A stretch of DNA of 33,119 nt from a bacterium (GTDB taxonomy: Bacteria > Bacteroidota > Bacteroidia > Cytophagales > Cyclobacteriaceae). This document shows, one piece after another, positions 8,446 to 16,512 of the stretch; the stretch's first letter is position 1, and each line of letters starts with the position of its first letter. The stretch covers positions 1 through 33,119 of the forward strand of contig JANSWY010000056.1 of NCBI GenBank assembly GCA_024743255.1. The letters run 5' to 3'. Under the pieces are notes generated by a model. That model was given only the letters and a program-made list of their open reading frames with translations, was not told the origin of the DNA and searched no databases. Made by a program: the position numbers and the translations under genes.

Positions 8446-9972
8446 TTGGAAATCATTAATTCCATAATCACGTGGGTGATGAAGAAGCGGATTCATCAAA
8501 TTGAGCTTTTCTTAAAGTATCCAATTGATGTGCAGTATGAGTTGTGGGAAGGATTAATCAAAACCGCCAGAAACACTGAGTATGGAAAAAAATATGGTTT
8601 CAATGATATAAATTCAATTGCTGATTTTCAGCAAAATGTACCTGTAGTCAATTATGAAGGCATCTTTCCATATGTCGATCGATTGATGAGAGGGGAACAA
8701 AACCTATTATGGCCTTCAGAAATTAAGTGGTTTGCCAAATCTAGCGGGACCACAAATGCCAGAAGTAAATTCATTCCAGTTTCCCAGGAGGCATTGGATG
8801 ATTGTCATTTTAAAGGTGGCAAGGACATGTTGAGTATCTACATGAACAATTATCCTGAAACGAAAATGTTTACAGGTAAGGGTCTCGCAATTGGAGGAAG
8901 TCATCAAATCAATCAATTTGATAAAAATTCTGAGTCATTCTACGGTGATGTATCAGCAGTAATCATGAAGAACCTACCACTTTGGGCACAAATGGCAAGG
9001 ACTCCAAGTCTGGATATTGCCTTGATGGATGAGTGGGAGGAGAAAATAGAAGCAATGGCCAAGGCTACATCCATGGAAAATGTTACCAGTATTTCTGGTG
9101 TGCCAACATGGACTGTAGTATTAATAGAAAGAATACTGGAGCTCAAAGGCAAGAAGAATATTCTTGAAATCTGGCCAAATCTGGAAGTATTTATTCACGG
9201 TGCTGTGGCATTCGGTCCTTATAGATCTCTGTTTGAAAGGTTGATTCCTTCCAAAGACATGAGGTACATGGAAACCTACAATGCTTCCGAAGGATTCTTT
9301 GGTATTCAGGACCAGACCAACTCCGATGAGCTATTGTTGATGCTGGATTATGGAATATTTTATGAATTCATACCTTATTCAGAGTTAGATTCTGATCATT
9401 CAAAAACTTTGACTCTAGGTGAAGTTGAAGTGGGCAAAAACTACGCAATGTTGATCACTACAAATTCAGGATTGTGGAGATATAAGATTGGGGATACTGT
9501 GAGATTTACCTCTGTTAATCCATATAGAGTTAAAATTTCAGGTCGTACCAAACATTTTATCAACGCATTTGGCGAAGAGTTGATCATTGAAAATGCGGAA
9601 CATGCAATTGCCGAAGCTTGTCTGGCCACAAATGCAGAAATAGAAAACTTCTCAGCAGCACCAATTTACCTGGAAGAAGGTAAAAGAGGAGGGCACGAGT
9701 GGATCATAGAATTTAGGAATGATCCAAATGACAAAGAGCTATTCGCTCAATTGCTAGACGATACTTTGAGAAAAGTAAATTCTGATTATGATGCTAAGAG
9801 ATATAAGGATATAGCACTAATTGCTCCGGTGATCCATCATGCTGAGAAAGGCACCTTCCACGAATGGATGAAGAAAAGAGGCAAACTTGGTGGACAAAAC
9901 AAAGTTCCCAGACTTTCCAATTCGCGGGAGTACTTAGATGACCTTCTGTTGATGCTTCAGCCTGCAAACTGA
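8446..9972 (+). CDS. GH3 auxin-responsive-promoter family protein
   Basis: 508 residues, full length for bacterial GH3 proteins (acyl-adenylate/firefly luciferase superfamily; plant members conjugate amino acids to plant hormones). Motifs: nucleotide-binding KSSGTTNARSKF with SSGTTN at 99-104, YNASEGFFG around 279-287, and GLWRYKIGDTVRF near 345. The start is TTG at 8446, directly after the lptB stop: the W-V-M-KKRIHQIELF segment belongs to the family N-terminus, and GGAAG lies a few bases upstream. The next ATG (8479) would cut into it. The substrate of bacterial GH3 proteins is unknown; the lptB coupling hints at an envelope or lipid role (inference). Confidence 0.9.
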   Translation: MEIINSIITWVMKKRIHQIELFLKYPIDVQYELWEGLIKTARNTEYGKKYGFNDINSIADFQQNVPVVNYEGIFPYVDRLMRGEQNLLWPSEIKWFAKSSGTTNARSKFIPVSQEALDDCHFKGGKDMLSIYMNNYPETKMFTGKGLAIGGSHQINQFDKNSESFYGDVSAVIMKNLPLWAQMARTPSLDIALMDEWEEKIEAMAKATSMENVTSISGVPTWTVVLIERILELKGKKNILEIWPNLEVFIHGAVAFGPYRSLFERLIPSKDMRYMETYNASEGFFGIQDQTNSDELLLMLDYGIFYEFIPYSELDSDHSKTLTLGEVEVGKNYAMLITTNSGLWRYKIGDTVRFTSVNPYRVKISGRTKHFINAFGEELIIENAEHAIAEACLATNAEIENFSAAPIYLEEGKRGGHEWIIEFRNDPNDKELFAQLLDDTLRKVNSDYDAKRYKDIALIAPVIHHAEKGTFHEWMKKRGKLGGQNKVPRLSNSREYLDDLLLMLQPAN

Positions 9973-10015
9973 GTAGATTCCTAACAAATCTCATTTTTTA
10001 AAATCCTGTAATGAT

Positions 10016-10023
10016 TACATTTG
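10016..10023 (+). promoter_or_regulatory. Bacteroidota-type -10 element TACATTTG
   Basis: A perfect TAnnTTTG match 78 bases before the ATG at 10101, in the interval between the GH3 gene and the next gene. No clear -33 TTG at the right distance is seen. It suggests that the 10101 gene and the M1 peptidase have their own promoter. Confidence 0.4.
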
Positions 10024-10100
10024 CCGGCTAACATTGTCGGTAATCACGATCATATTAGCTGATCACAATGCTTTTTAATGGTCGTATTTAGAATTTGAGT

Positions 10101-10961
10101 ATGAAATTAAAACTTAGGGTAGGAGGTGTGCCAGAGCATTTTAATTTGCCATGGCACTTAGCGCTGGAGAATGACATTTTTAGTAAAAGTAACATAGACC
10201 TTGAATGGGTTGATTTCAAAGGTGGGACTGGTGCTATGACCAAGGCACTTAGAGAAAATGAAATTGACCTATGTGTTCTACTAACAGAAGGAATTGTTGC
10301 GGATATCATTCATGGAAATCCTTCTAAAATTATTTCCTCGTACGTCAATACTCCCTTGATTTGGGGAATTCATACCGGTATAAATAGTGACGTAAATCTC
10401 TACGGAGACATTTTTGACAAGAAGTATGCAATCAGTAGATATGGTTCCGGGTCACATTTAATGGCTAAAGTGGATGCTTTCTATAAGCAAAAACCATTAG
10501 CAGATGAGCAGTTTGTAGTGATCAATAATCTCGATAATGCCCTTGAGTCTTTAAAGGAAAACAGTACCGAAGTATTCTACTGGGAAAAGTTTACTACCAA
10601 ACCTTATGTGGACGGTAATGAAATTAGAAGAATTGGTGAGTATATTACGCCATGGCCATGTTTTCAAATAGCTGCTACCAATGAAATTTTGGAAAAGGCC
10701 CCTGAGCAAATTGAAATGCTTTTGAATACGATTCAATTTGTTTGTGGGCAGTTTATGAAAACATTGGATGCCGTAGATCAGGTTAGTGTACGGTACAAAT
10801 TGATTCCTGAGGATGCAGAACAGTGGTTTTATTCTACAGAATGGTCCACTAATAAGTCTGTTTCTAAAAAGATGCTTAAAAATGTGATTTATACATTAAA
10901 CCAAGCCGGAATTATTGAAAGCGATCAGGTTAACCCAGATGATTTGAGATTTAAATTTTAA
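10101..10961 (+). CDS. Solute-binding-protein-like (PBP type 2, NMT1/Ca3427-like), cytoplasmic
   Basis: 286 residues from the ATG at 10101; a TTG at 10095 adds only two residues. The opening KLRVGGVPEHFNLPWHLALE and then WVDFKGGTGAMTKALRENEIDL follow the layout of type 2 periplasmic binding proteins of the SsuA/NMT1 group. The second lobe runs through SRYGSGSHLMAK and FYWEKFTTKPYV. There is no signal peptide or lipobox, so it should stay in the cytoplasm, which matches the small fungal/bacterial Ca3427-like family rather than ABC transporter receptors. No permease or ATPase is adjacent. The M1 peptidase starts 15 bases after its stop. The ligand is unknown. Confidence 0.78.
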   Translation: MKLKLRVGGVPEHFNLPWHLALENDIFSKSNIDLEWVDFKGGTGAMTKALRENEIDLCVLLTEGIVADIIHGNPSKIISSYVNTPLIWGIHTGINSDVNLYGDIFDKKYAISRYGSGSHLMAKVDAFYKQKPLADEQFVVINNLDNALESLKENSTEVFYWEKFTTKPYVDGNEIRRIGEYITPWPCFQIAATNEILEKAPEQIEMLLNTIQFVCGQFMKTLDAVDQVSVRYKLIPEDAEQWFYSTEWSTNKSVSKKMLKNVIYTLNQAGIIESDQVNPDDLRFKF

Positions 10962-10976
10962 AATCAATACCCAAAA

Positions 10977-12590
10977 ATGAGACTTTTTCTTTCTGCCCTA
11001 CTTATTACATTTTGTTCCATAGTAGTTGCTCAACCCAAATTTACCAGGCAAGATTCTCTTCGAGGCTCAATAACACACGAAAGAGAATGGTGGGATCTTA
11101 ATTACTACCATCTTCAGGTTAAGGTGGATCCTTCAAATAAATATATTTCTGGTAGTACAACAATTAGATATAAAGTATTAGAATCCAACAATAGGCTACA
11201 AGTAGACTTGCAGCCACCTCTTGTTTTAGATAGCGTTACACAGGATGGAATAGTGTTGCAGGTAGAATCTGAAGGCAATGCTCACTTTGTGAGTTTGGTT
11301 AAAGACCAATCAAAAGACTCTTACAATGAAGTAATTGCTCACTACTCAGGCAATCCAAAAGAAGCTATCAGGGCTCCATGGGATGGAGGTTTTAGTTGGA
11401 AGAAGGATGCGAATGGATTGGATTTTGTAGCTACCTCCTGCCAGGGATTGGGAGCAAGTGTATGGTGGCCTTGTAAAGACCATATGTATGACGAGCCGGA
11501 TAGTATGATGATTAGTGTTACAGTCCCTCAACATTTGATGGATGTTTCAAATGGTAGATTGCTTAGTGTTGATCAAAACCAGGATAGTACCAAAACTTAT
11601 AATTGGTTTGTTCAGAATCCAATTAACAACTACGGGGTTAATGTAAACATAGGAGACTATGTAAAATTTGGCGAGAAGTACGAGGGTGAAAAAGGAACTT
11701 TGGATATGGACTATTATGTACTTCGTGATAACCTTGAGAAAGCAAAAAAGCAATTCAAACAGGCTCCTTTGATGATGGATGCATTTGAACATTGGTTTGG
11801 TCCTTACCCATTTTATGAAGACGGCTTTAAGCTTGTTGAGGTTCCTTATCTTGGAATGGAGCATCAAAGTTCTGTTACTTATGGTAATAGGTACGGAAAT
11901 GGTTATTTGGGAAGGGATTTAAGTCAGACCGGATGGGGTCTAAAATTTGATTTCATCATTATTCACGAATCAGGTCATGAGTGGTTTGCAAACAACATCA
12001 CTTACAAGGATTGTGCTGATATGTGGGTGCATGAAGGGTTTACCAACTATTCTGAAAACCTTTACTTAGACTACCATTTTGGTAAAAAGGCTTCCAGTGA
12101 ATATGTAATCGGTACAAGAAAGGTTATTCAAAATGATATTCCAATTATTGGCTACTATGGAGTGAATCAGGAAGGTTCGAGTGATATGTATTATAAAGGA
12201 GGTAATCTTCTTCATACTCTTCGTACAATACTAAACGATGATGAAAAATGGAGACAGATATTAAGAGGGCTTAATGAGACCTTCTACCATCAAACGGTCA
12301 CTACTCAGCAAATTGAAGACTACATAAATGAGAGATTTGAGGCTGATTTAGCTTCAGTATTTGATCAATATCTAAGAACTACTCAAATTCCTGAACTTGA
12401 ACTTACGGAGAAGGGAAAAAAGCTTTATTACAAATGGACCAATTGTATAGACAACTTTGAAATGCCTGTTGACATTTTAGTTGATGGTGAGCCTATGAGA
12501 GTGAATGCTACCACTTCAAAACAATCGGTCAAAGTTCCAGATGGAGAAGTTTATGTTGATCCGAATTACTATGTTGGAGTTAAAGAATAA
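10977..12590 (+). CDS. M1-family zinc metallopeptidase, exported
   Basis: 537 residues. A signal peptide ends at about residue 19 (CSIVVAQ), so the enzyme works in the periplasm or outside the cell. The gluzincin motif is complete: HESGH at 330-334 and the third zinc ligand Glu353 in WVHEGFTNYSE, giving the HEXXH-X18-E spacing of M1 aminopeptidases. The substrate N-terminus recognition element is LGMEH around 292-296, where most members have G-x-M-E-N. The protein ends soon after the catalytic domain and a short beta region (residues 455-537), so it lacks the large C-terminal helical domain of PepN or LTA4 hydrolase. It probably shares a transcript with the solute-binding-like gene, and a strong terminator follows. 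Confidence 0.92.
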   Translation: MRLFLSALLITFCSIVVAQPKFTRQDSLRGSITHEREWWDLNYYHLQVKVDPSNKYISGSTTIRYKVLESNNRLQVDLQPPLVLDSVTQDGIVLQVESEGNAHFVSLVKDQSKDSYNEVIAHYSGNPKEAIRAPWDGGFSWKKDANGLDFVATSCQGLGASVWWPCKDHMYDEPDSMMISVTVPQHLMDVSNGRLLSVDQNQDSTKTYNWFVQNPINNYGVNVNIGDYVKFGEKYEGEKGTLDMDYYVLRDNLEKAKKQFKQAPLMMDAFEHWFGPYPFYEDGFKLVEVPYLGMEHQSSVTYGNRYGNGYLGRDLSQTGWGLKFDFIIIHESGHEWFANNITYKDCADMWVHEGFTNYSENLYLDYHFGKKASSEYVIGTRKVIQNDIPIIGYYGVNQEGSSDMYYKGGNLLHTLRTILNDDEKWRQILRGLNETFYHQTVTTQQIEDYINERFEADLASVFDQYLRTTQIPELELTEKGKKLYYKWTNCIDNFEMPVDILVDGEPMRVNATTSKQSVKVPDGEVYVDPNYYVGVKE

Positions 12591-12610
12591 GACTGACCCA
12601 TTCAAATAAA

Positions 12611-12642
12611 AAAAGGCATCTTCTTGTGGGAAGATGCCTTTT
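12611..12642. terminator. Strong bidirectional terminator between convergent genes
   Basis: A perfect 13-pair stem: AAAAGGCATCTTC (12611-12623) and GAAGATGCCTTTT (12630-12642) with a six-base loop TTGTGG. The stem ends in A/T runs on both sides, so it can stop transcription of the M1 peptidase gene (+) and of the redoxin gene (-), whose stops lie 20 and 22 bases away. Confidence 0.92.
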
Positions 12643-12663
12643 CTATTTCTAATAAATTATTTC

Positions 12664-13293
12664 TTAAGACTCTGACCATTTGATAGAACATCCAACAGCA
12701 TTAGCCGTGGTTTTAGGAACCTTTTTGCCGTCCAATAGAGCGTCCACAGCATCTTCTACGTATTTAGTAGATACGGATGATGCTGACTTAGGATTGTCAT
12801 CAATAGCTCCAATGAATTCAACTTTATACTTGTCGTCCACATTGTTTAATACAAATACATGTGGTGTTTTAGTTGCACCAAATGCTTTTGCCACGTCTTG
12901 AGTTTCGTCTTTTAAATAAGGGAAGCTGTAGTTCTTCTCGTCAGATCTTTTCTTCATCTCATCAAAAGAATCTCCAGGCACTTTGTTCTCGTCATTTGGC
13001 ATAATAGCAATTACCGGATAACCCTTACTGCTATACTTTTGATCCAGGTCCATTATTCTTTTCTCATACATTTTCGCGTACGGGCATGTGTTACAGGTGA
13101 AGACCACAATAAAGCCTTTCGCATCTGAGTAGTCCTTTAGGGAAACCATTTTGCCGTCAACATTTTTGAGATTAAAGTCTTCAGCATAATCTCCAACACC
13201 GTAGTATTCCAGCTCAATGTTGTCAGTTGCGTTTGTAAACAATACGGCAGCTACAGATACAATTCCAAGTGCCATTAAAAGCGTATGCTTCAT
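12664..13293 (-). CDS. Exported thioredoxin-fold redoxin (AhpC/TSA-like)
   Basis: 209 residues with a signal peptide (hydrophobic 4-20). The mature domain has the peroxiredoxin/TlpA layout: GDYAEDFNLKNVDGKMVSL, then VVFTCNTCPYAK with the CXXC pair C67/C70, the YPVIAIMPND strand and the cis-Pro motif TKTPHVFVL. CNTCPYAK is typical of a redoxin subgroup often annotated as thioredoxin-family proteins in Bacteroidota. The likely role is thiol-disulfide exchange in the periplasm; the partner is unknown. It lies 17 bases downstream of a second thioredoxin-fold gene, so the two form an operon. Confidence 0.88.
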   Translation of the reverse strand: MKHTLLMALGIVSVAAVLFTNATDNIELEYYGVGDYAEDFNLKNVDGKMVSLKDYSDAKGFIVVFTCNTCPYAKMYEKRIMDLDQKYSSKGYPVIAIMPNDENKVPGDSFDEMKKRSDEKNYSFPYLKDETQDVAKAFGATKTPHVFVLNNVDDKYKVEFIGAIDDNPKSASSVSTKYVEDAVDALLDGKKVPKTTANAVGCSIKWSES

Positions 13294-13310
13294 CTTGTTT
13301 CGGATTTTTG

Positions 13311-13781
13311 TTAATTCATAAAATTATTCAAAACAGTTGAAAGTTCCCCCTCAAGAAACTGTTTTTCGTAAAATGCTTTCTTTCCACTTCTTCCATCCAC
13401 TATTAAAGTGGCCGGAATAGAACCACTCCATGACTTATCAATTTTAGACATAAAGCTGTCATAAGAGATGTCATCGAGTAATATAACCTTGCTTTTGAGT
13501 TTTCTTGCTGCAACGAACCGTTCTACCTTCTCCATGTCTTCAACGAAATCCATACTCACCAGGTAAACCTCGACATCTTGATTGTCGCTGTTTAGTTTCT
13601 CAAACTCTGGCAATTCCTGAATACAAGGTTTGCACCATGTAGCCCAGAAATTAATAACTTTTACTTTGTCGGATTTTTCGCTGATTAGATCCTCAATGCC
13701 ATCAAACTTGACGGCAGGAATCTCCTGAGCCATTAATTGTGTGGATATTAATAAGGCTATAGAAACGGTCCAAATTCGCAT
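13311..13781 (-). CDS. TlpA/ResA-like thioredoxin-fold protein, exported
   Basis: 156 residues, short for the family. A signal peptide (1-18, ending QLMAQ) is followed by one thioredoxin domain with INFWATWCKPCIQELPEF, active site W-C-K-P-C with C50 and C53, and the cis-Pro segment SGSIPATLIVDG. TlpA/ResA-type proteins keep periplasmic Cys reduced, for example in cytochrome c maturation. No cytochrome gene is nearby, so the client is open. It is the first gene of the pair with the redoxin at 12664-13293. Its upstream side borders the candidate replication origin. Confidence 0.9.
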   Translation of the reverse strand: MRIWTVSIALLISTQLMAQEIPAVKFDGIEDLISEKSDKVKVINFWATWCKPCIQELPEFEKLNSDNQDVEVYLVSMDFVEDMEKVERFVAARKLKSKVILLDDISYDSFMSKIDKSWSGSIPATLIVDGRSGKKAFYEKQFLEGELSTVLNNFMN

Positions 13782-14000
13782 GCTCTAATATACGTTAAAA
13801 ATGGGCATTTAGTTCTTTAAAATTATGAATTGTATTATTCTAAGAAGGTGAAGGAAATTCAGCAATAAATGACATGCAATGGTTGCGTATAATTAATATT
13901 GGCTTAAATTTCACGTAATGGGACATTTTGAATTATTGGGACTGCAAAAATGGCCATTCAAGCCACATTTTTTGGAGGTGCAAATTGATGCTCCAGAAGC

Positions 14001-14009
14001 TGTGCATAA
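14001..14009 (-). promoter_or_regulatory. DnaA box TTATGCACA
   Basis: Perfect match to the TTATnCACA consensus, read on the minus strand. It is the leftmost of four boxes in the candidate origin; a one-mismatch box (TAATTCACA) follows at 14012-14020. Confidence 0.7.
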
Positions 14010-14055
14010 CTTGTGAATTAGACAAAAAAAAGAATGATTATTCTGCAAATTATAT

Positions 14056-14064
14056 TTATCCACA
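14056..14064 (+). promoter_or_regulatory. DnaA box TTATCCACA
   Basis: Perfect high-affinity type box on the plus strand. The next box starts exactly 20 bases later, two helical turns, so both face the same side of the DNA. Confidence 0.75.
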
Positions 14065-14075
14065 TTTTCAACAAT

Positions 14076-14084
14076 TTATCCACA
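14076..14084 (+). promoter_or_regulatory. DnaA box TTATCCACA
   Basis: Second plus-strand box of the 20-base-spaced pair in the candidate origin. Confidence 0.75.
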
Positions 14085-14153
14085 GAAAAATTGAAAATAT
14101 CTATAGTTAATTGATATACAGTTAGTTACGAGGTGTAAATTAAATCAAATTTT

Positions 14154-14162
14154 TGTGGATAA
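14154..14162 (-). promoter_or_regulatory. DnaA box TTATCCACA (inverted)
   Basis: Perfect box on the minus strand, facing the plus-strand pair and next to the T-rich 11-base repeats that could be the unwinding element. Confidence 0.75.
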
Positions 14163-14175
14163 GTGCAAACAGTTT

Positions 14176-14208
14176 TTTTTCAGGACTTTTTCAGGAAGTT
14201 TTCAACTT
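14176..14208. repeat. 11-base tandem repeats beside the DnaA boxes
   Basis: TTTTTCAGGAC (14176-14186) and TTTTTCAGGAA (14187-14197) are followed by a degenerate third unit GTTTTCAACTT (14198-14208). The length and AT-richness resemble duplex-unwinding-element repeats at origins. Confidence 0.5.
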
Positions 14209-14250
14209 ATCAAATGATAAAAAATGTAATGATTTGGAAATCAAGCACTT

Positions 14251-16056
14251 TTAATCTCTGTTTTGCCTTTTTAGCTTCATTCGATAAGCGTTGAAAATAC
14301 TGGATTTGCTCACAAAACCGATGTATTTACCGTCATCTATCACTGGAAGGTTCCAGGCTTGTGTTAACTCAAATTTATTCATGACTGATTGCATTTTTTC
14401 ATGAGTACTTACACTTGCTGGAGGCCTCTGCATCAGCTGGTTAACTAATATTTCCTGCCTTTTTTCTGCATCAAACATGGTTTCCCTGATATCATCCAGG
14501 GTGATGATACCTACCAGTTCTTGCTGATCATTTACTACAGGAAATATGTTTCTTTTACTTTTCTTTACCAACTCAACCAGATCTCCTACTGTTGCTTGAG
14601 GATCAATTTGTAAGAGGTCCTTTTCAATGATCTTTTTCAGATTGATAAGGCTAAGAACTACCTTGTCTTTGTCGTGCTGAATAAGGTCTCCTTTTTCAAT
14701 CAGGTTTTTGGTGTAAAGCGAATATTTTTCAAAATAGTTAATGGTAGAGAATGCTAAAGCAGAGACCAACATCAGTGGGACAAATAAGCCGTATCCCCCG
14801 GTAATTTCAGCAATCAGGAATATGGCTGTTAAAGGAGCATGTAAAACTCCGCTCAGCAACCCACTCATTCCCACAAGTGTTGCATTGCTTGGGCTAATCT
14901 CCAAAGACGGCACAAGCCAATTCATTACTTTAGCGTAGAAATAACCAGTTACTCCGCCCAGGAATAAAGAAGGTGCAAAAATTCCACCGCTACCCCCTGC
15001 GCCAATCGTTAATGCAGATGCAACTGGCTTCATGAGCATGATGAAGAATAGAAATGCAATTAGTATTACGCTACTATCTTCAAATGAACTAAAGAAACTT
15101 CTGTCAAAGATCTCAGCTTCTTTTCCAGCTAAAAGTAGTTTGATGGTCTCATATCCTTCCCCATACATTGGGGGAAAGAGTAGAATCACAAGTGCTAAAC
15201 AAATTCCTCCAACCGCTGCTCTTGCAAAACTGTCTTTAATCTTTTCCAGAGATGACTCCACTTTCGACATGACTCTTGTGAAATATACAGAGACAAGACC
15301 ACAAAGAAGACCAAGTAAGATGTAGCTGATCGTATCGCTGGCAGCAAAGTCATCTTGCTGTTTGAAGTGGAACAGTATTCCATCTCCAAGTAGAGATAAT
15401 GATATTAATGAACCCGTCACAGAAGCAATCAATATCGGGATGAACATGCTTATTGTCACGTCTGTGAGAATTACCTCAATGGCAAAGATTACTCCAGCAA
15501 TAGGAGAGTTAAATATGGCTGAAATTGCACCAGCAGCTCCGCATCCTATTAAAAGAGTTCTTTTCTTGTAATTCAAATGAACCAACCTTCCAAGGTTTGA
15601 TCCTATGGCTGAACCAGTAACAACAATTGGTGCCTCCAGACCTACTGATCCACCAAATCCCACTGTTATGGCACTTGTGATCATTCGACTATACATTTTA
15701 CTCTGAGCAATGATGCTGCTCCTTTTTGAAATGACATACAGTATTTGAGTGATGCCATGACCCAGATGTTCTTTAAAAAAGTATTTAGCAACCAACACAG
15801 TAATTAGAATACCAATTAGTGGATAGCTCAGGTACAGGTAATTCACTCCTGTGAAATCAAGATTCTTTTCCAGAAGACCCTGAAGATTATGAACTGTTGT
15901 TTTAAGTACAACTGCAGCTAGTCCGGCCAGGATACCTACCAATCCACCAACTATCATAATGAAGTTGTTATTATTGATATGCTTTAGCCTCCAGACTAAA
16001 AAGTTATGCAGTAAATGAGTAAATTTCTTATTCGGTTTGATTTCCGGGACCGCCAT
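14251..16056 (-). CDS. ClC-family chloride channel/transporter with CBS pair
   Basis: 601 residues. About ten to twelve membrane helices span residues 25-430. The ClC selectivity motifs are recognisable: GHGITQIL (in place of GSGIPE), GSVGLEAP with the gating Glu retained, and GGSGGIFAPSLFLGG (GxFxP). Residues 470-595 form two CBS domains (DLVELVKKSKRNIFPVVND and MQSVMNKFELTQAWNLPVID), which usually bind adenine nucleotides and modulate gating. The protein is probably a Cl-/H+ exchanger or channel in the inner membrane. It is divergent from the VOC gene at 16123 with 66 bases between the starts, and its stop borders the candidate origin. Confidence 0.93.
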   Translation of the reverse strand: MAVPEIKPNKKFTHLLHNFLVWRLKHINNNNFIMIVGGLVGILAGLAAVVLKTTVHNLQGLLEKNLDFTGVNYLYLSYPLIGILITVLVAKYFFKEHLGHGITQILYVISKRSSIIAQSKMYSRMITSAITVGFGGSVGLEAPIVVTGSAIGSNLGRLVHLNYKKRTLLIGCGAAGAISAIFNSPIAGVIFAIEVILTDVTISMFIPILIASVTGSLISLSLLGDGILFHFKQQDDFAASDTISYILLGLLCGLVSVYFTRVMSKVESSLEKIKDSFARAAVGGICLALVILLFPPMYGEGYETIKLLLAGKEAEIFDRSFFSSFEDSSVILIAFLFFIMLMKPVASALTIGAGGSGGIFAPSLFLGGVTGYFYAKVMNWLVPSLEISPSNATLVGMSGLLSGVLHAPLTAIFLIAEITGGYGLFVPLMLVSALAFSTINYFEKYSLYTKNLIEKGDLIQHDKDKVVLSLINLKKIIEKDLLQIDPQATVGDLVELVKKSKRNIFPVVNDQQELVGIITLDDIRETMFDAEKRQEILVNQLMQRPPASVSTHEKMQSVMNKFELTQAWNLPVIDDGKYIGFVSKSSIFNAYRMKLKRQNRD

Positions 16057-16122
16057 TGGTTCTTGCTGGTTTCAGAATGTCCAAATCGAGGCAAAAATAA
16101 ATCATTACAACCCATACTACTA

Positions 16123-16512
16123 ATGATTAGACAAATAAAGGAGACATGTTTATATGCTGCGGACCTTGAGAAGACTGAGCATTTCTATAAAGAGATACTT
16201 GGATTGGATATGATTGGCAAAAAACCTGGTAAACACGTGTTTTTTAGAGTTGGGAATGATGTACTATTACTTTTCAATCCTGATGATAGTAAACAAAAAA
16301 CAGAGCTTCCTGGACACTACGCGAGGGGTAAACAACACATCGCGTTTGAAGTCTCAAATGCAGACTATGAAAAAACCAAGCAAGAGTTGATTGACAAAGG
16401 TGTTGAAATTACCCACGAAGAACATTGGCGTGATAATATCCTGTCATTCTATTTTGAGGACCCAGATGGTCACGTACTGGAAATAATGAATGAAGGATTA
16501 TGGGATTACTAA
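16123..16512 (+). CDS. VOC-superfamily (glyoxalase/bleomycin-resistance-like) protein
   Basis: 129 residues from the ATG at 16123. The frame extends upstream to 16015, but that part overlaps the start of the divergent ClC gene and does not resemble the family. It is one VOC domain: IKETCLYAADLEKTEHFYKE, LGLDMIGK, HIAFEVSN and DPDGHVLEIMN. The usual first metal-ligand His (H-x-x-L-x-V-x-D) is Glu here, while the later His (KQHIAF) and Glu (VLEIM) are present, so metal binding may be altered but not lost. The substrate is unknown. It converges on map with only three bases between the stop codons. Confidence 0.85.
   Translation: MIRQIKETCLYAADLEKTEHFYKEILGLDMIGKKPGKHVFFRVGNDVLLLFNPDDSKQKTELPGHYARGKQHIAFEVSNADYEKTKQELIDKGVEITHEEHWRDNILSFYFEDPDGHVLEIMNEGLWDY

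Larger units (their letters stand above)
13782..14250. other. oriC: Candidate chromosomal replication origin (oriC), gene-free
   Basis: 469 bases without a credible gene, AT-rich, and carrying four perfect DnaA boxes TTATnCACA within 162 bases: 14001-14009 (minus, TTATGCACA), 14056-14064 and 14076-14084 (plus, TTATCCACA, exactly 20 bases apart), and 14154-14162 (minus, TTATCCACA). A one-mismatch box lies at 14012-14020 on the minus strand. About 14 bases after the last box, the 11-base repeat TTTTTCAGGAC/TTTTTCAGGAA (14176-14197) starts, followed by a partial copy and the palindrome TTATCA-AA-TGATAA (14207-14220). Inverted box pairs next to AT-rich short repeats are typical of bacterial origins. 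Against it, the flanking genes point towards the site, the opposite of the usual leading-strand bias, and dnaA itself is not here. Confidence 0.65.

Noticed and set aside
13928-14110. 60-residue plus-strand ORF inside the candidate origin
   Set aside because: Low-complexity, Asn/Lys/Ile-rich translation with no domain pattern; it runs through the DnaA boxes and AT-rich DNA, so it is best explained as chance.
12600-14250. Replication terminus instead of origin, from convergent gene directions
   Set aside because: Gene direction over a few operons is weak evidence; no dif-like site was recognised, while DnaA boxes are abundant. Genome-wide GC skew must decide.
15032-15571. Open frames antisense to the ClC gene
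   Set aside because: The minus-strand ClC protein is complete and motif-rich across this region; the antisense frames have no family features and are shadows.
16015-16122. N-terminal extension of the VOC protein
   Set aside because: It overlaps the start of the divergent ClC gene and gives a sequence unlike the family; the ATG at 16123 starts exactly at the VOC fold.
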